Source of the DNA: Planctomycetia bacterium
GTDB lineage: Bacteria > Planctomycetota > Phycisphaerae > FEN-1346
Reading direction: 5' to 3'
NCBI GenBank assembly: GCA_003170085.1
Contig: PMZT01000262.1
Location: forward strand, 1-51,436
Length of the DNA stretch: 51,436 nucleotides
Positions within the stretch are counted from its first letter, which is position 1. Each line of letters starts with the position of its first letter. Below, one piece after another: positions 7,547-16,303 of this stretch. The notes beneath the pieces are model-generated. The model saw nothing but the letters and a program-made list of their open reading frames with translations. It did not search any database and was not told the DNA's origin. Made by a program: the position numbers and the translations under genes.

Positions 7547-9613
7547 TCACGGCCGGGGGATGCCGGGCCAGATGCCCTGCCGGGCCTCCAGCAAGAGCGC
7601 CTCGAAATCCCGCCGGGCCTGCTCGTTTCGCTGGAATAGCCGTTCGGCATCGGCCCGGAAGTCGTACGCCTTGGTCGGCTGGTCGGCTTTCGTATAGGCC
7701 TCGCCCAGCAAGGCCAGCGCCTCGGGACGACCCGGATCGTAGAGCAACAGCCGCTCGAGCGCCGGTATGGCCGTGGGTAGCCGCTTCAGCTCAATCGCCT
7801 GCGCTGCCGCAAGAAGCGTCGGCCACTCGCCGCCGATGGTGCTTGCCGGATGGAGGCGATTGTTGCCCTCCAGATCGTCATCCCCCAGGCCCATGGCCAC
7901 CGGCGGCGCCGTCGCCACACATTCCTGCCAGAGCGTTATGGCCCTGGCGGGGTTGGCGGCAACAGCGTCGAGCGCCAGCAGGTACTGAGCGCCCGGCATT
8001 TTCGGCACGGTCGAAAGATACTTGACGGCCTCCGGCGGCATCCGCCCCGACGTTTCCATGGCCATCATCATGCCGAGATACTCCGCGGCGTGCCGGTTCT
8101 TGCTGCCGCGCGCCACCGCCGTATCGAGCGCGTTCCGGACCAGGCGCCATCGCTCGGAGCCCGGCGGCTCGGCCCGCATAATGACCCGCGCCGCCTGAAG
8201 CACCTGGGCGGGTTTGTCGGACGAGAGGCCGTTCGTCAGCGCCGCCGCGGCCTCCGCCAGGTTGGGCAGGTTGTGCCGTCCGGGCGTCCAGTCCGCGAGT
8301 TCCATCGCCACCGGTCCCCAGGGCTTCATCTCCGCGGCAATCGCCTGGAACGATTCGGGCGACGTGGGCGCCGGCCGCCAGGGGAGCGTAACGGTCGCGA
8401 GTTCCTCGTCCTTGCCCTGCACGACCGAAACGGCCACCGACTCGGGTCGCTTGGCGAATTCCACAAAGAGCGGACGACCCGGCACGAGCGGCCCTTCGGC
8501 CTTCACTACCTCGGTCCCGGCCTGGGCCTCGAGGGTGCAGACGGGCCGATCCTGAAAGGTCGCCACGCCGATGCGAACGCCCTCACCGCGCACCTCGTAC
8601 GAGATGGCCACATTATCATTCGTCCACTGGATGCGGCCGATGCCGGTCACAAGCGCCAGCCGGAGCGGCAGCGTATAAGTGCCGAACGGCGGAAGGAAGT
8701 GCCCAGGATGCGCCACCGTCGGGTTCGAGCCGACCCAGCACTCCAGACGGTCGCCGGCCGGACTGGCCTCGGCATCCGATGCAGCGGCCTGCCGGCGGGC
8801 GTAAAGGCGAGTGCCGGGCGCGGTATAACGCGGGCGGAGGACCAGGTGATTGGCGTCGCCCTGCGGGTAGTACACGCCGAACCAGTCGCCCTGCGGCTCC
8901 ACGCCGAAGACGTCGAGTTGCGCTGCGTCGCCGCGGAGGGGCCACGGTTGCTGGGTCGTGGCCTCCGCATCGGTCACCGAGGACACCGGCATGAGCAGCG
9001 CCGCGCCGGAGACCCGCGGAAATGCCGCGACGCCCCACAGGCGGAATCCGTGCGCAAGCGGCAGGCGATTGTCGAGCCGCGCCGTGTACTCGAGCACGCT
9101 CGTTCCCGGGCGCAGCGTCACGAAGACGGCCTGGCGCAGGGTCGAGAACTGGCCCGCCGCCCGCGGCCCCGTGTACTGCGTGAACCGCATGTCCATGGCG
9201 ACCGTTGCGCCGCCGTCGATCAGCCGGGCGATGCGCCAACCCGCCGCCGAGTCCGCCGCGGCGCGGTCGTACGGCGGCAGGGCAAAGCGTGCGCCGCCCA
9301 TCGGCGAGGTCTCGCTGCCCACAACATCATTGACGCAGAAAAGGTCGCGGCCGGTCTGCTTGAACGTGACGCGCGGCAGCCGCGCCGCAAACTCGGGCAG
9401 GATGATCGCCTTGATGTACTCGTTTTCGAGAACGATGGCGTCGGTCGCGCGGCTTTCCTTCGCGGTCGCCGACCCCACGGCGTAATACGCCTTCTCAACG
9501 CGGGCCTGGACCAGCACTGGCTCGGCCACGGCGGCCGCCGACCCATCCGCCGCCCACCCATCCACCGCCATTCCCAGCAGGACAAGCCCGATGGCAAATC
9601 CGTGACCTCTCAT
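7547..9613 (-). CDS. Secreted DUF5107-like protein with C-terminal TPR-like repeats
   Basis: 688 residues. An N-terminal signal peptide (MRGHGFAIGLVLLGMAVDGWA) predicts export. About residues 50-320 resemble the DUF5107 beta-sandwich, related to aldose epimerases: VLENEYIKAIILPEFAARL, then a TGRDLFCVND stretch. The last ~200 residues are helical and TPR-like (AIPALERLLLYDPGRPEALALLGEAY). DUF5107 proteins often occur with carbohydrate-active enzymes, so binding of a sugar is a guess; no catalytic site can be named. The ATG at 9613 follows GGAGGTTAGCGT. It lies 246 bp downstream of tonB across a repeat-filled gap, so it may or may not belong to the B12 transcript. Confidence 0.75.
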   Translation of the reverse strand: MRGHGFAIGLVLLGMAVDGWAADGSAAAVAEPVLVQARVEKAYYAVGSATAKESRATDAIVLENEYIKAIILPEFAARLPRVTFKQTGRDLFCVNDVVGSETSPMGGARFALPPYDRAAADSAAGWRIARLIDGGATVAMDMRFTQYTGPRAAGQFSTLRQAVFVTLRPGTSVLEYTARLDNRLPLAHGFRLWGVAAFPRVSGAALLMPVSSVTDAEATTQQPWPLRGDAAQLDVFGVEPQGDWFGVYYPQGDANHLVLRPRYTAPGTRLYARRQAAASDAEASPAGDRLECWVGSNPTVAHPGHFLPPFGTYTLPLRLALVTGIGRIQWTNDNVAISYEVRGEGVRIGVATFQDRPVCTLEAQAGTEVVKAEGPLVPGRPLFVEFAKRPESVAVSVVQGKDEELATVTLPWRPAPTSPESFQAIAAEMKPWGPVAMELADWTPGRHNLPNLAEAAAALTNGLSSDKPAQVLQAARVIMRAEPPGSERWRLVRNALDTAVARGSKNRHAAEYLGMMMAMETSGRMPPEAVKYLSTVPKMPGAQYLLALDAVAANPARAITLWQECVATAPPVAMGLGDDDLEGNNRLHPASTIGGEWPTLLAAAQAIELKRLPTAIPALERLLLYDPGRPEALALLGEAYTKADQPTKAYDFRADAERLFQRNEQARRDFEALLLEARQGIWPGIPRP

Positions 9614-9625
9614 ACGCTAACCTCC

Positions 9626-9742
9626 ACGCCACGGCGTCATCTCTGGCAACACGCTTGCGTCGGGCGGCATGCCCGTAAGCCCCCGGCACTGCCGGGGGAA
9701 CGCCACGGCGTCATCTCTGGCAACACGCTTGCGTCGGGCGGC
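9626..9742. repeat. Two perfect 43-bp direct repeats with a hairpin between
   Basis: The 43-base unit starting ACGCCACGGCGTCATCTC occurs at 9626-9668 and again, unchanged, at 9700-9742 (74-bp period). Between them is a perfect hairpin, CCCCCGGC-ACT-GCCGGGGG (9680-9698). It fills the gap between tonB and the DUF5107 gene. No coding function is seen; the identity suggests a recent duplication. Confidence 0.8.
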
Positions 9743-9859
9743 CGACTGAAGGCGCAGCCTTTGCGCAAGAACGCAGTATCCGCCCGTCCTATACATCGGC
9801 TGTTTGTGTTTGCGGCAGAAAAGATTCACAAGATGCGCATCGGGGGACTTCAGACGTGC

Positions 9860-10894
9860 TCAGGAATCGGCATCTTCCAGGCGGAAGGTGATCGCCAGCT
9901 TCTTGACCGAGGCCACTGCCCGGTTGCCGCGCTTGGCGGGCATGAAACGGGCCTTCTTGACCGACTCGATCGCGGCCTCATCCAGCCGCGCGCTGCCGCT
10001 GCGCTTCTTGATCTCGATGCAGCCCAGCGTACCGTCGGCCAGGACCTCGACCTCGAGGACAACCGTCCCCTCCTCGCCCAGCCGCCGCGAGGCCTGCGGA
10101 TACAAGACCTTGACCTCGCCCACCGTACGGGCGGGCACGAAAACGCCGTAGCCGTCGGAGTCGCCCTCCGACGTGAACGCCCCGGTGCCCGAGCCGGCGC
10201 CGCTGCCGCCGCCGCGGCCTCCCGCGCCTGAGCCGGAAGCGCCTCCTCCGCCGCCGCTGCCCGTGCCTCGTACGCCCGATCCCGTGCCGCCCGGTTTGCG
10301 GACCGCCTCAAACGCAATCGTCACCGGCGCCGCCGCCGGGCGCGACAACTCGGCCGGCCTGGTCGCAGTCTCAGCGGCCGACACGCCGGCCGACGACGGC
10401 GCCCGCGCCGGCGGACTTACCCTGGCCACCGGCGAGGGGGCGGGCAACGCATCGAGCGCGTTCTTCGCCGCGGTCTGGAGGACGGGCTCCGGCAGGACCG
10501 CCACCGGAGGCGGCGGAGGATCCTGGCGGGCCACCTGCGGCGGCGCGGGCGGAACCGGCTCGACCTTAGACAGATCGGGCATCGGCGGAGCAACCGAGGG
10601 CGGGGCGGCGGGCGGCTCGTTGACCGGCGCCGCCGGCGCGGGGCCAGCCGCCGGCGACTCAGGGCCGGGCGCCTTCGGGCCGCCGCGCGCCTCGGCGCGC
10701 AACCGGCTCGTCGACTCCATGGGCACCAGGCTCACCTGGGTCACAACCTCGCGGTGAGCGGCGGACAACGCCGGAAACGGCGTGCGGCCGAAGTCCGATC
10801 CGCCGAGACCCTGCCACAGAGCGACCGCCACCAGCAGGGATACATGGATCCCCGCCGATGCGAATAACGCCAGTCGTGACAAGCCGCTTCGCAT
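9860..10894 (-). CDS. tonB: TonB-family energy transducer
   Basis: 344 residues. An N-terminal membrane anchor (about 5-25, RLALFASAGIHVSLLVAVAL) is followed by a long Pro/Ala-rich periplasmic spacer, a Gly/Ser-rich stretch and a C-terminal TonB domain from about 265 (VLYPQASRRLGEEGTVVLEV ... ARFMPAKRG). It couples the inner-membrane proton motive force (through ExbB/ExbD, not in this window) to outer-membrane receptors. It lies 61 bp downstream of btuB, so it is probably a receptor-dedicated TonB. The ATG at 10894 begins the anchor directly; a longer in-frame start would run back into btuB. The ribosome site is weak. Confidence 0.9.
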   Translation of the reverse strand: MRSGLSRLALFASAGIHVSLLVAVALWQGLGGSDFGRTPFPALSAAHREVVTQVSLVPMESTSRLRAEARGGPKAPGPESPAAGPAPAAPVNEPPAAPPSVAPPMPDLSKVEPVPPAPPQVARQDPPPPPVAVLPEPVLQTAAKNALDALPAPSPVARVSPPARAPSSAGVSAAETATRPAELSRPAAAPVTIAFEAVRKPGGTGSGVRGTGSGGGGGASGSGAGGRGGGSGAGSGTGAFTSEGDSDGYGVFVPARTVGEVKVLYPQASRRLGEEGTVVLEVEVLADGTLGCIEIKKRSGSARLDEAAIESVKKARFMPAKRGNRAVASVKKLAITFRLEDADS

Positions 10895-10908
10895 GGTAAT
10901 CCAATCTG

Positions 10909-10940
10909 TTGCGCGGCGGGTCGCGAGATCCGCCGTGCAA
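10909..10940. repeat. Palindrome with GCGGCGGGTC module between btuB and tonB
   Basis: TTGCGCGGCGGGTC / GATCCGCCGTGCAA form a 14-bp inverted repeat with two G:T-type mismatches around GCGA. The same module occurs at 13432-13462, 17414-17441, near 26620 and 26745, and at 37861-37886. In an operon gap it could attenuate or stabilise the btuB segment of the mRNA. Confidence 0.6.
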
Positions 10941-10955
10941 CGTGCCTCCCTGAAA

Positions 10956-12920
10956 TTAGAAGTCCGCCTTGATGCCCGCATAGACCGCGGCGCCCGAAAC
11001 ACCGTAGCCCTTGATCTCCTCGTATGTCGCGTTGAAGGCGTTCTCGATCCGTCCGAAGATCGAAAGCTTCTCCGTCAACTGGTACGCCGCCGTAAAGTTC
11101 CACACCTGGTAAGAATCCAGTGTGACGCGCGGCGCGGGCCAGAGATTGGCGTCCACGTCGCGCCGCTGACCGACGAAGATCGCGGCCAGGGTGAACGTCA
11201 GCTTGTCGGTGGCGAAGTACGTGACGTCGACGCCGCCCTTGTTGCGCGGGCGCCGGAGGAGCGCGAGGCCGGTCGTCTCGTCGGTCGCCTGGGTGTACGT
11301 GTAGTTGCCGCCGAACTGGATCTCCTTGCTCGGCCGGTACGTAAGGCTGAGCTCGACGCCCTTCGACGTCGCTTCGCCGACATTCAAATATTTATTCGTC
11401 GCGAAGCTGTAATCGATCAGGTTCTGGAACCGGTTCGAGAAGTACACGGCCTCGGCCGTCAGCGTCTTGTCGAAGAAGCGCTGCTCGACGCCCGCCTCCC
11501 ACCCGAGGCTCGTCTCCGGCTGGAGCGCCGGGTTGCCGAACGACGAGAAAAGCTGGTAGAGCGTCGGGGCCTTGAAGCCCGTGCCGAGGGCGCCCTTGAT
11601 CTTGGTGTCGGTCTCCTTGATATAGTAGGCGGGGGCGACGCGCCACGTGGCCTTGTCGCCGAACATGTCGTTGTCGTCCAGCCGCGCGCCCACCGTCGCG
11701 AAGAACGCGTCGTTGACGTTGATCTTGTCCTGGATGTAGTAGCCGGTGTTCCGCTGCGTCTCGCGCGGGAACAGGCTCGTGAACGCGAACGGCGCGATCT
11801 CGCGGAACTCCGAGCTGCCGGACTGCTCCTCGGTCTCGGCGCCCAGGGTCAGCGTGTTCGTCTTGTCGAGGAACAGGTTGTGCTGCCAGTCGAATTTCGT
11901 GCGGCTGCCGGTGTAGTTGCTGCGGAGAAACTGGGCGTTGCCCGGGTTGGGGTTGTCGTTGTCGCTGCGGAGGTTGGTAACGTACGAGAATCCGAACTTC
12001 TGCTCCCACTTGCCGTCGGCCAGCAGCAGGCGGTTCTCATTGCGGAAGAGGACCTCGCGGTTGCGCACGATGCGGTTGGGATCGTCGCCGCCCGCGCCGC
12101 CGTGGTTGTCGATCTGGGCCGCGGCATTGAAGGTCTTGAACACGATCGTCGACTCGAACGCCTCGCACGGACGCCACCCGAACTTGCCCGCGAAGTTCGT
12201 GACCCCGAACGGATCGTTCTCGTGGTTGCCGTACTGCTTGCCGGCGGACGAGATGCCGCCCGTGTCCATGCGGCCCACATCCATGAAGTAATCGAACTGT
12301 TTGATCGCGCCCGAAACGCACACGTTCTCGCGGAACGTCTTGAAGGAGCCGCCCTCGAACTTCACATAGCCGTGCGGGTCGCCCTTGCCGCGCTTCGTGA
12401 TGATGTTGACGACGCCGCCGATGGCGTCGGAGCCGTACAGGACGCTCTGCGGCCCGCGGATGATCTCGATGCGTTCGATATCGTCGGTCGAGAGCTGTCC
12501 GAAATCGAAGCCGCCGCTGGGGCTGATCGGGTCGTTGACCCAGATGCCGTCGATGATGACCTTGGTGTGGTCGGAATTGGCCCCGCGGATGAAAACCGTG
12601 GCCACCTGCCCCGGCCCGCCGGCCTGGGCCACCGAGAGGCTCGGCACCTGGCGCAGCACCTCGATGACGCTCGTCTGCTGCTTCCGGGCCATTTCCTCGG
12701 CCGTGATGACCGTGATGGAACTGGCGACCTCGCGCTTCGGCGTTTCGAGGCGCGTGGCCGTCACGACGATCTGCTCGGCCTCGTCACCCTTTTCCGGCGC
12801 GGCTGCCGACGGCGCAGCCACCGTGTCTTTCGGCGCCGCAGGGGCGGCGGCGTCCTCGGCGACCACGGGAGCCGCCAAGGTCAGAAGCAATCCCAGGAGC
12901 AGTATCGTGTGGCGAAGCAT
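10956..12920 (-). CDS. btuB: TonB-dependent vitamin B12 receptor BtuB
   Basis: 654 residues; an outer-membrane beta-barrel that imports corrinoids using TonB energy. A signal peptide (MLRHTILLLGLLLTLAAPVVA) precedes a linker and the TonB-box region EQIVVTATR. The plug domain (about 60-175) carries VFIRGANSDHTKVIIDG and ERIEIIRGPQSVLYGSDAIG. The rest is barrel strands ending in F (YAGIKADF). The ATG at 12920 is preferred over a TTG one codon upstream; the ribosome site is weak. Specificity for B12 rests on the riboswitch in its leader and on the divergent btuFCD. It is followed by tonB. Confidence 0.94.
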   Translation of the reverse strand: MLRHTILLLGLLLTLAAPVVAEDAAAPAAPKDTVAAPSAAAPEKGDEAEQIVVTATRLETPKREVASSITVITAEEMARKQQTSVIEVLRQVPSLSVAQAGGPGQVATVFIRGANSDHTKVIIDGIWVNDPISPSGGFDFGQLSTDDIERIEIIRGPQSVLYGSDAIGGVVNIITKRGKGDPHGYVKFEGGSFKTFRENVCVSGAIKQFDYFMDVGRMDTGGISSAGKQYGNHENDPFGVTNFAGKFGWRPCEAFESTIVFKTFNAAAQIDNHGGAGGDDPNRIVRNREVLFRNENRLLLADGKWEQKFGFSYVTNLRSDNDNPNPGNAQFLRSNYTGSRTKFDWQHNLFLDKTNTLTLGAETEEQSGSSEFREIAPFAFTSLFPRETQRNTGYYIQDKINVNDAFFATVGARLDDNDMFGDKATWRVAPAYYIKETDTKIKGALGTGFKAPTLYQLFSSFGNPALQPETSLGWEAGVEQRFFDKTLTAEAVYFSNRFQNLIDYSFATNKYLNVGEATSKGVELSLTYRPSKEIQFGGNYTYTQATDETTGLALLRRPRNKGGVDVTYFATDKLTFTLAAIFVGQRRDVDANLWPAPRVTLDSYQVWNFTAAYQLTEKLSIFGRIENAFNATYEEIKGYGVSGAAVYAGIKADF

Positions 12921-13049
12921 CAAAGACCCCGATTCGTGTGCCGGGCCGGTCCAGACAATCGCCGCGGCGCGACCGCTGAAGCCGGCGCCGCACGGTGCGC
13001 AAGTGTCGTGGTGCCGGCCACGGGGCCATCAACTCTTCCGCCGGAAGCC

Positions 13050-13089
13050 AAAAGAAAAACCTTCGGCTCCCGCAGAGGAGGCCGAAGGT
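13050..13089 (-). terminator. Riboswitch-controlled intrinsic terminator in the btuB leader
   Basis: Stem ACCTTCGGC / GCCGAAGGT (9 bp, perfect) around a 13-nt loop, followed on the minus strand by TTTTTCTTTT. It lies about 56 nt beyond the riboswitch aptamer and 129 nt before the btuB ATG. This is the expected position for transcriptional shut-off when cobalamin is bound. Confidence 0.9.
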
Positions 13090-13145
13090 CACGCGCAAAG
13101 GATCGTGCCGGCCATTCCCTATCCGCGAGGAATGCCATGCAAATG

Positions 13146-13312
13146 GAACCGGGGGAGGTCTTCTGGCTTGCGATTCGTCCTACTCGGCCGGCCTTCCCGT
13201 CTCGCGGGGCCTTGACAGCGCCTCGCAAGACAGTGGCCACGTACGGCCTTTCGTCCTCGCTTACAGCGGCGGGACCGCGGCGGATTTTAACCGCCTTCCC
13301 TGTCCCCGGTTC
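13146..13312 (-). ncRNA. Cobalamin riboswitch
   Basis: All core elements appear in order on the minus strand: P1 5' arm GAACCGGGG; the GGGAAGGCGGTTAAAATCCG segment; CGGTCCCGCCGCTGTAAGCG; GGCCACTG; CGGGAAGG; and the B12 box AAGCCAGAAGACCTCCCC (canonical GACCTGCC reads GACCTCCC here). The P1 3' arm is CCCCCGGTTC. Binding of adenosyl- or other cobalamin should fold the leader so that the terminator at 13050-13089 forms, reducing btuB-tonB expression. Its own promoter is at 13335-13362. Confidence 0.97.
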
Positions 13313-13334
13313 ACTATTCAATTGTCAGAAAGTC

Positions 13335-13362
13335 AATATAGCGTCGGCGTTTTCCCTGTCAA
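13335..13362 (-). promoter_or_regulatory. Promoter of the btuB leader
   Basis: TTGACA, 16-bp spacer, TATATT on the minus strand: one mismatch from sigma-70 consensus. The inferred start near 13328 places the riboswitch P1 about 15 nt into the transcript. Confidence 0.8.
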
Positions 13363-13371
13363 GCCTCATCT

Positions 13372-13488
13372 TGACGCTGCGCGGTCGCCGCGGCGACCGC
13401 GTTTCAGTCGCGCGACGCGGCCGCCGGGAACGCGGCGGGTCGGGAGACCCGCCGCGCATAGGGCTACGGGCACGCGTGAATTGCTCTA
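13372..13488. repeat. Family 2 palindromic element, copy lacking its left end
   Basis: Shares about 115 bp with the full element at 37771-37918: TGACGCTGCGCGGTC, then a central palindrome, TTTCAGTCGCGCGACG, a GCGGCGGGTCGGGAGACCCG hairpin, GGGCTACGGGCACGCG, and the right terminal repeat GTGAATTGCTCTA. The left 17-bp terminal repeat is missing. The central palindrome differs from the other copy (GCGGTCGCCG/CGGCGACCGC here) but is still perfect. It lies between the divergent btuB and btuF promoters. Confidence 0.85.
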
Positions 13489-13493
13489 ATTGC

Positions 13494-13521
13494 TTGACCG
13501 GGGCGCCGGGTAACCTAAAAT
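13494..13521 (+). promoter_or_regulatory. Promoter of btuFCD
   Basis: TTGACC, 16-bp spacer, TAAAAT. The -10 box ends 9 bp before the btuF ATG, so the predicted transcript starts within a few bases of the start codon. The -35 begins 5 bp after the right end of the family 2 repeat. Confidence 0.65.
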
Positions 13522-13530
13522 CGCTCGTCT

Positions 13531-14475
13531 ATGCAGCATCGCGCTGGTCAGGTCGTCCTGGCGGTTGCCCTTGCCGCGCTTGTGGCGGCGGGGTGCGCGT
13601 CGAGTGCGCCTTCGCCGGCCCCGCGCGCGGCCGACGGCCCCCTGCGCATCCTCAGCCTTACGCCGAACATCACCGAGATCCTCTTCGCGATGGGCCTCGG
13701 AGACAAGATCGTCGGGCGGTCGAACTTCTGCAGCTACCCGCCCGAAGCCCTGGCGATCCCGTCGGTCGGCGACACGCTCCAGATGAACCAGGAGAAGGTC
13801 ATCGCCCTGCACCCGACCCTGGCCTTCGTGATCACGCGCCGCGGCGACGTCATCCGGACGCTCGAGAGCCTGAAGATCCGCACCGTGCCGCTGAACTCCG
13901 ACCGCATGGACGAGCTGCTCGCCTCGATCCGGATCATCGGCCGCGAGACCGGCCGGCCCGACGCCGCCGAGGCCCTCGTGGCCCGCATCCAGGCTGAGTT
14001 GGCGGCGGTGCGCGAACACGTCCGGGGCCTTGGGCGGCCGAAGACGCTCTTCGCCTTTCCGATGACCATCGGCTCGGCCCAGATGACCGTCGCCGGGCGT
14101 GGCACGTTTGTCGATCAGTTGCTGGATGTCGCCGGCGCCGAGAACGCCTTCCCCGATGTTGCCAACTGGCCGCAGATCAGCCCGCAGCGGGTCATCGCGT
14201 TCGGGCCGGAACTCGTCATTGTCAACGCCGTGGGCGACGAGGCGGCGGCCGACCGGCAGCAGGCCATCCGCCGGGCCTGGGCCAACTGGACAAGCGTCCC
14301 CGCGGTCGCTCACGGCCGCATCGTCATCCTGACCGAGGCCTGCCTCACGATCCCCGGGCCGCGCGTGGGCCTTGCGGCGCGGCGCCTGGCCGACGTCATT
14401 CATCCCCCTGCCGCCGCCGACACGTCTCCACCCGCTGCCCCGCCACCGGCCACGCCGGGGGAGGCGGCGCGATGA
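13531..14475 (+). CDS. btuF: Vitamin B12 ABC transporter, substrate-binding lipoprotein BtuF
   Basis: 314 residues. A lipoprotein signal peptide ends in the lipobox VAAGC (Cys22), so the protein is membrane-anchored on the periplasmic side. The body is a class III binding protein: RILSLTPNITEILFAMGLGD, then a long helix and a second lobe (GTFVDQLLDVAGAENAFPDV), with a Pro/Ala-rich tail. It delivers corrinoid to BtuCD. No Shine-Dalgarno precedes the ATG and the promoter -10 is only 9 bp away, so translation is probably leaderless. Its stop overlaps the btuC ATG (ATGA). B12 rather than siderophore specificity is inferred from the adjacent riboswitch and btuB. Confidence 0.9.
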   Translation: MQHRAGQVVLAVALAALVAAGCASSAPSPAPRAADGPLRILSLTPNITEILFAMGLGDKIVGRSNFCSYPPEALAIPSVGDTLQMNQEKVIALHPTLAFVITRRGDVIRTLESLKIRTVPLNSDRMDELLASIRIIGRETGRPDAAEALVARIQAELAAVREHVRGLGRPKTLFAFPMTIGSAQMTVAGRGTFVDQLLDVAGAENAFPDVANWPQISPQRVIAFGPELVIVNAVGDEAAADRQQAIRRAWANWTSVPAVAHGRIVILTEACLTIPGPRVGLAARRLADVIHPPAAADTSPPAAPPPATPGEAAR

Positions 14476-15470
14476 CCCTGCGGCCCCTTACAGCCCGCTC
14501 GTACATTCTGACCGTGCTCCTGTGGATGTTCGTCTGGGCGGTCGTCTCGGCCGGCGCGCTGGCCGTCGGGGCCGAGAACATCTGGAAATGGCAGTCGTGG
14601 GAGCAGGTGCACAACGTCCTGGGCCTGCGCCTTTACTCGGTGCTCTCGGCGAGTGCCGTGGGCGCGGCCCTGGCGCTGGCGGGCCTGGCGCTTCAGGCGC
14701 TGCTTCGGAATCCGCTGGCCGATCCGTACGTGCTGGGCGTTTCCGGCGGCGCGAGCCTCGGCGTTATCCTTTCGAGCCTCTGGCTCACGGTCATCGCGGC
14801 GCCGCTGTTCGGGTTCATCGGCGCCCTCGTGACGGTCGGCATAATCTACGCGGTGGCCCAGCGGCGCGGGCGGCTCGAACCGTACACGCTCCTCCTGACC
14901 GGCGTCATCGTGAACGCGTTCTACGCGGCGGCCATCATGCTCGTCAATTCGCTCGTCGATCCCGCGCGGCGCGGCGACATCGCCTACTGGATGATGGGCA
15001 GCATCAACACGTTCGACCCGCAATGGAAGATCGTCATCATCGTGGGCGCCCTGGCCACGGCGGCCTGCATCGCATTCGCGCTCTTCGCCAAGGGGTTCAA
15101 CCTCGTGGCCGTGGGCGAAGACACGGCCGGCGCCCTGGGCGTGCGCGTGGGACGGCTGCGGGTGGTCACGCTGATCATCGCCAGCCTCGTGACGGGCGCA
15201 TCGGTGGCCCTGGTGGGGCCGATCGGCTTCGTGGGGCTTATCTGCCCGCACCTGCTGAGGCTGGCCTTCGGGCCCGATCACCGCCGCCTCGTGCCGGCGA
15301 CGTTCTTTTTCGGCGCCACCTTCTTGGTATTGGCCGATCTGGCAACGCGGTTGCTGGAAGGCATCGGCGGCCAGACGCCCCCGGTGGGCGTACTCACGGC
15401 CATGGCGGGCGTACCGTTCTTCGTGTACCTCTTGAGGGCGCGATGGCGCAAGGCAGCGGAACTCCGATAG
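14472..15470 (+). CDS. btuC: Vitamin B12 ABC transporter, permease BtuC
   Basis: 332 residues, FecCD family inner-membrane permease with about ten hydrophobic segments. Family landmarks are ALALAGLALQALLRNPLADP and GVSGGASLG near the first third, and GPIGFVGLICPHLLRLAFGP (the loop that contacts the ATPase) near residue 240. It starts in an ATGA overlap with btuF, and its end overlaps the btuD start by 28 bp, so all three are translationally coupled. Confidence 0.94.
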   Translation: MTLRPLTARSYILTVLLWMFVWAVVSAGALAVGAENIWKWQSWEQVHNVLGLRLYSVLSASAVGAALALAGLALQALLRNPLADPYVLGVSGGASLGVILSSLWLTVIAAPLFGFIGALVTVGIIYAVAQRRGRLEPYTLLLTGVIVNAFYAAAIMLVNSLVDPARRGDIAYWMMGSINTFDPQWKIVIIVGALATAACIAFALFAKGFNLVAVGEDTAGALGVRVGRLRVVTLIIASLVTGASVALVGPIGFVGLICPHLLRLAFGPDHRRLVPATFFFGATFLVLADLATRLLEGIGGQTPPVGVLTAMAGVPFFVYLLRARWRKAAELR

Positions 15471-16303
15471 GCGGCGCCGCGGCGCCGAAGGTCGAAGGCG
15501 ACCTGACCGGTCAGGGCGGACCGTACCTCTCCGCCACCGACCTCGTGTTCGCCTACGGCTCGGCGGCGCCCGTGCTGCGCGGCCTCTCGATGACCGTGGG
15601 TCGCGGCCGCCTTGCCAACGTGCTGGGGCCGAACGGCAGCGGCAAGTCGACGCTGCTACGGATCCTCGTCGGCCTTCTCGACCCCGCCGAGGGCCAGGTG
15701 CGGCTGGGCGGAATCCCGCTGGCGGAGTATCCGCGGGCGGCGCTGGCCCGGCGGGTGGCTTACGTGCCGCAGGAGACGGCCACGATGGGCGGCTTCTCGG
15801 TCCTCGAAACCGTCCTGATGGGCCGTTCGCCGCACACCGGGGCGCTCGGGTTCGAGTCGGCCGGCGACTGGCATGCGGCGCGAGAGGCCCTGCGCCTGAC
15901 CGACAGCGAACCGTTGGCCGAGCGCAGCCTGGACGAACTTTCGGGCGGCGAGCGCCAGCGGGTTATTGTCGCCCGGGCGCTGGCCCAGGAGCCCGACCTC
16001 ATCCTGCTGGACGAACCCACCACATTCCTCGACATCAAGCACCAGCACGCGATCTACGGGCTGCTGCGGCGGCTCGTGCGGGAGCGCAGCCTGACGGTCG
16101 TGTGCGTGAGCCACGACCTGAACCTTGCGGCCGCCTACGCCGACGACCTCGTGCTCCTCGACGCCGGCCGCGTCGCCGCCGCCGGTGCGCCCGCCGACGT
16201 GCTCAGGCCGGAGATCCTGTCGCCCGTATACGATACGCCGATCGAGGTGCGGACCGATGAAGTAACCGGCCGCCCGTACCTGTTGCCGCGCCCGCCGCTG
16301 TAA
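15443..16303 (+). CDS. btuD: Vitamin B12 ABC transporter, ATPase BtuD
   Basis: 286 residues. Walker A is GPNGSGKST, the Q-loop YVPQET, the ABC signature LSGGERQR, Walker B LILLDEPTT, and the switch histidine lies in CVSHDLNL. All catalytic residues are present. It drives corrinoid import through BtuC. The ATG at 15443 has GAGGG just upstream, inside the end of btuC; longer in-frame starts lie far inside btuC and are not credible. A ~25-residue tail ends LLPRPPL. Confidence 0.94.
   Translation: MAQGSGTPIGGAAAPKVEGDLTGQGGPYLSATDLVFAYGSAAPVLRGLSMTVGRGRLANVLGPNGSGKSTLLRILVGLLDPAEGQVRLGGIPLAEYPRAALARRVAYVPQETATMGGFSVLETVLMGRSPHTGALGFESAGDWHAAREALRLTDSEPLAERSLDELSGGERQRVIVARALAQEPDLILLDEPTTFLDIKHQHAIYGLLRRLVRERSLTVVCVSHDLNLAAAYADDLVLLDAGRVAAAGAPADVLRPEILSPVYDTPIEVRTDEVTGRPYLLPRPPL

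Noticed and set aside
14372-15442. Long upstream in-frame extension of btuD
   Set aside because: It reads through btuC in another frame and gives Arg-rich nonsense; the ATPase begins at the ATG at 15443 with GAGGG.
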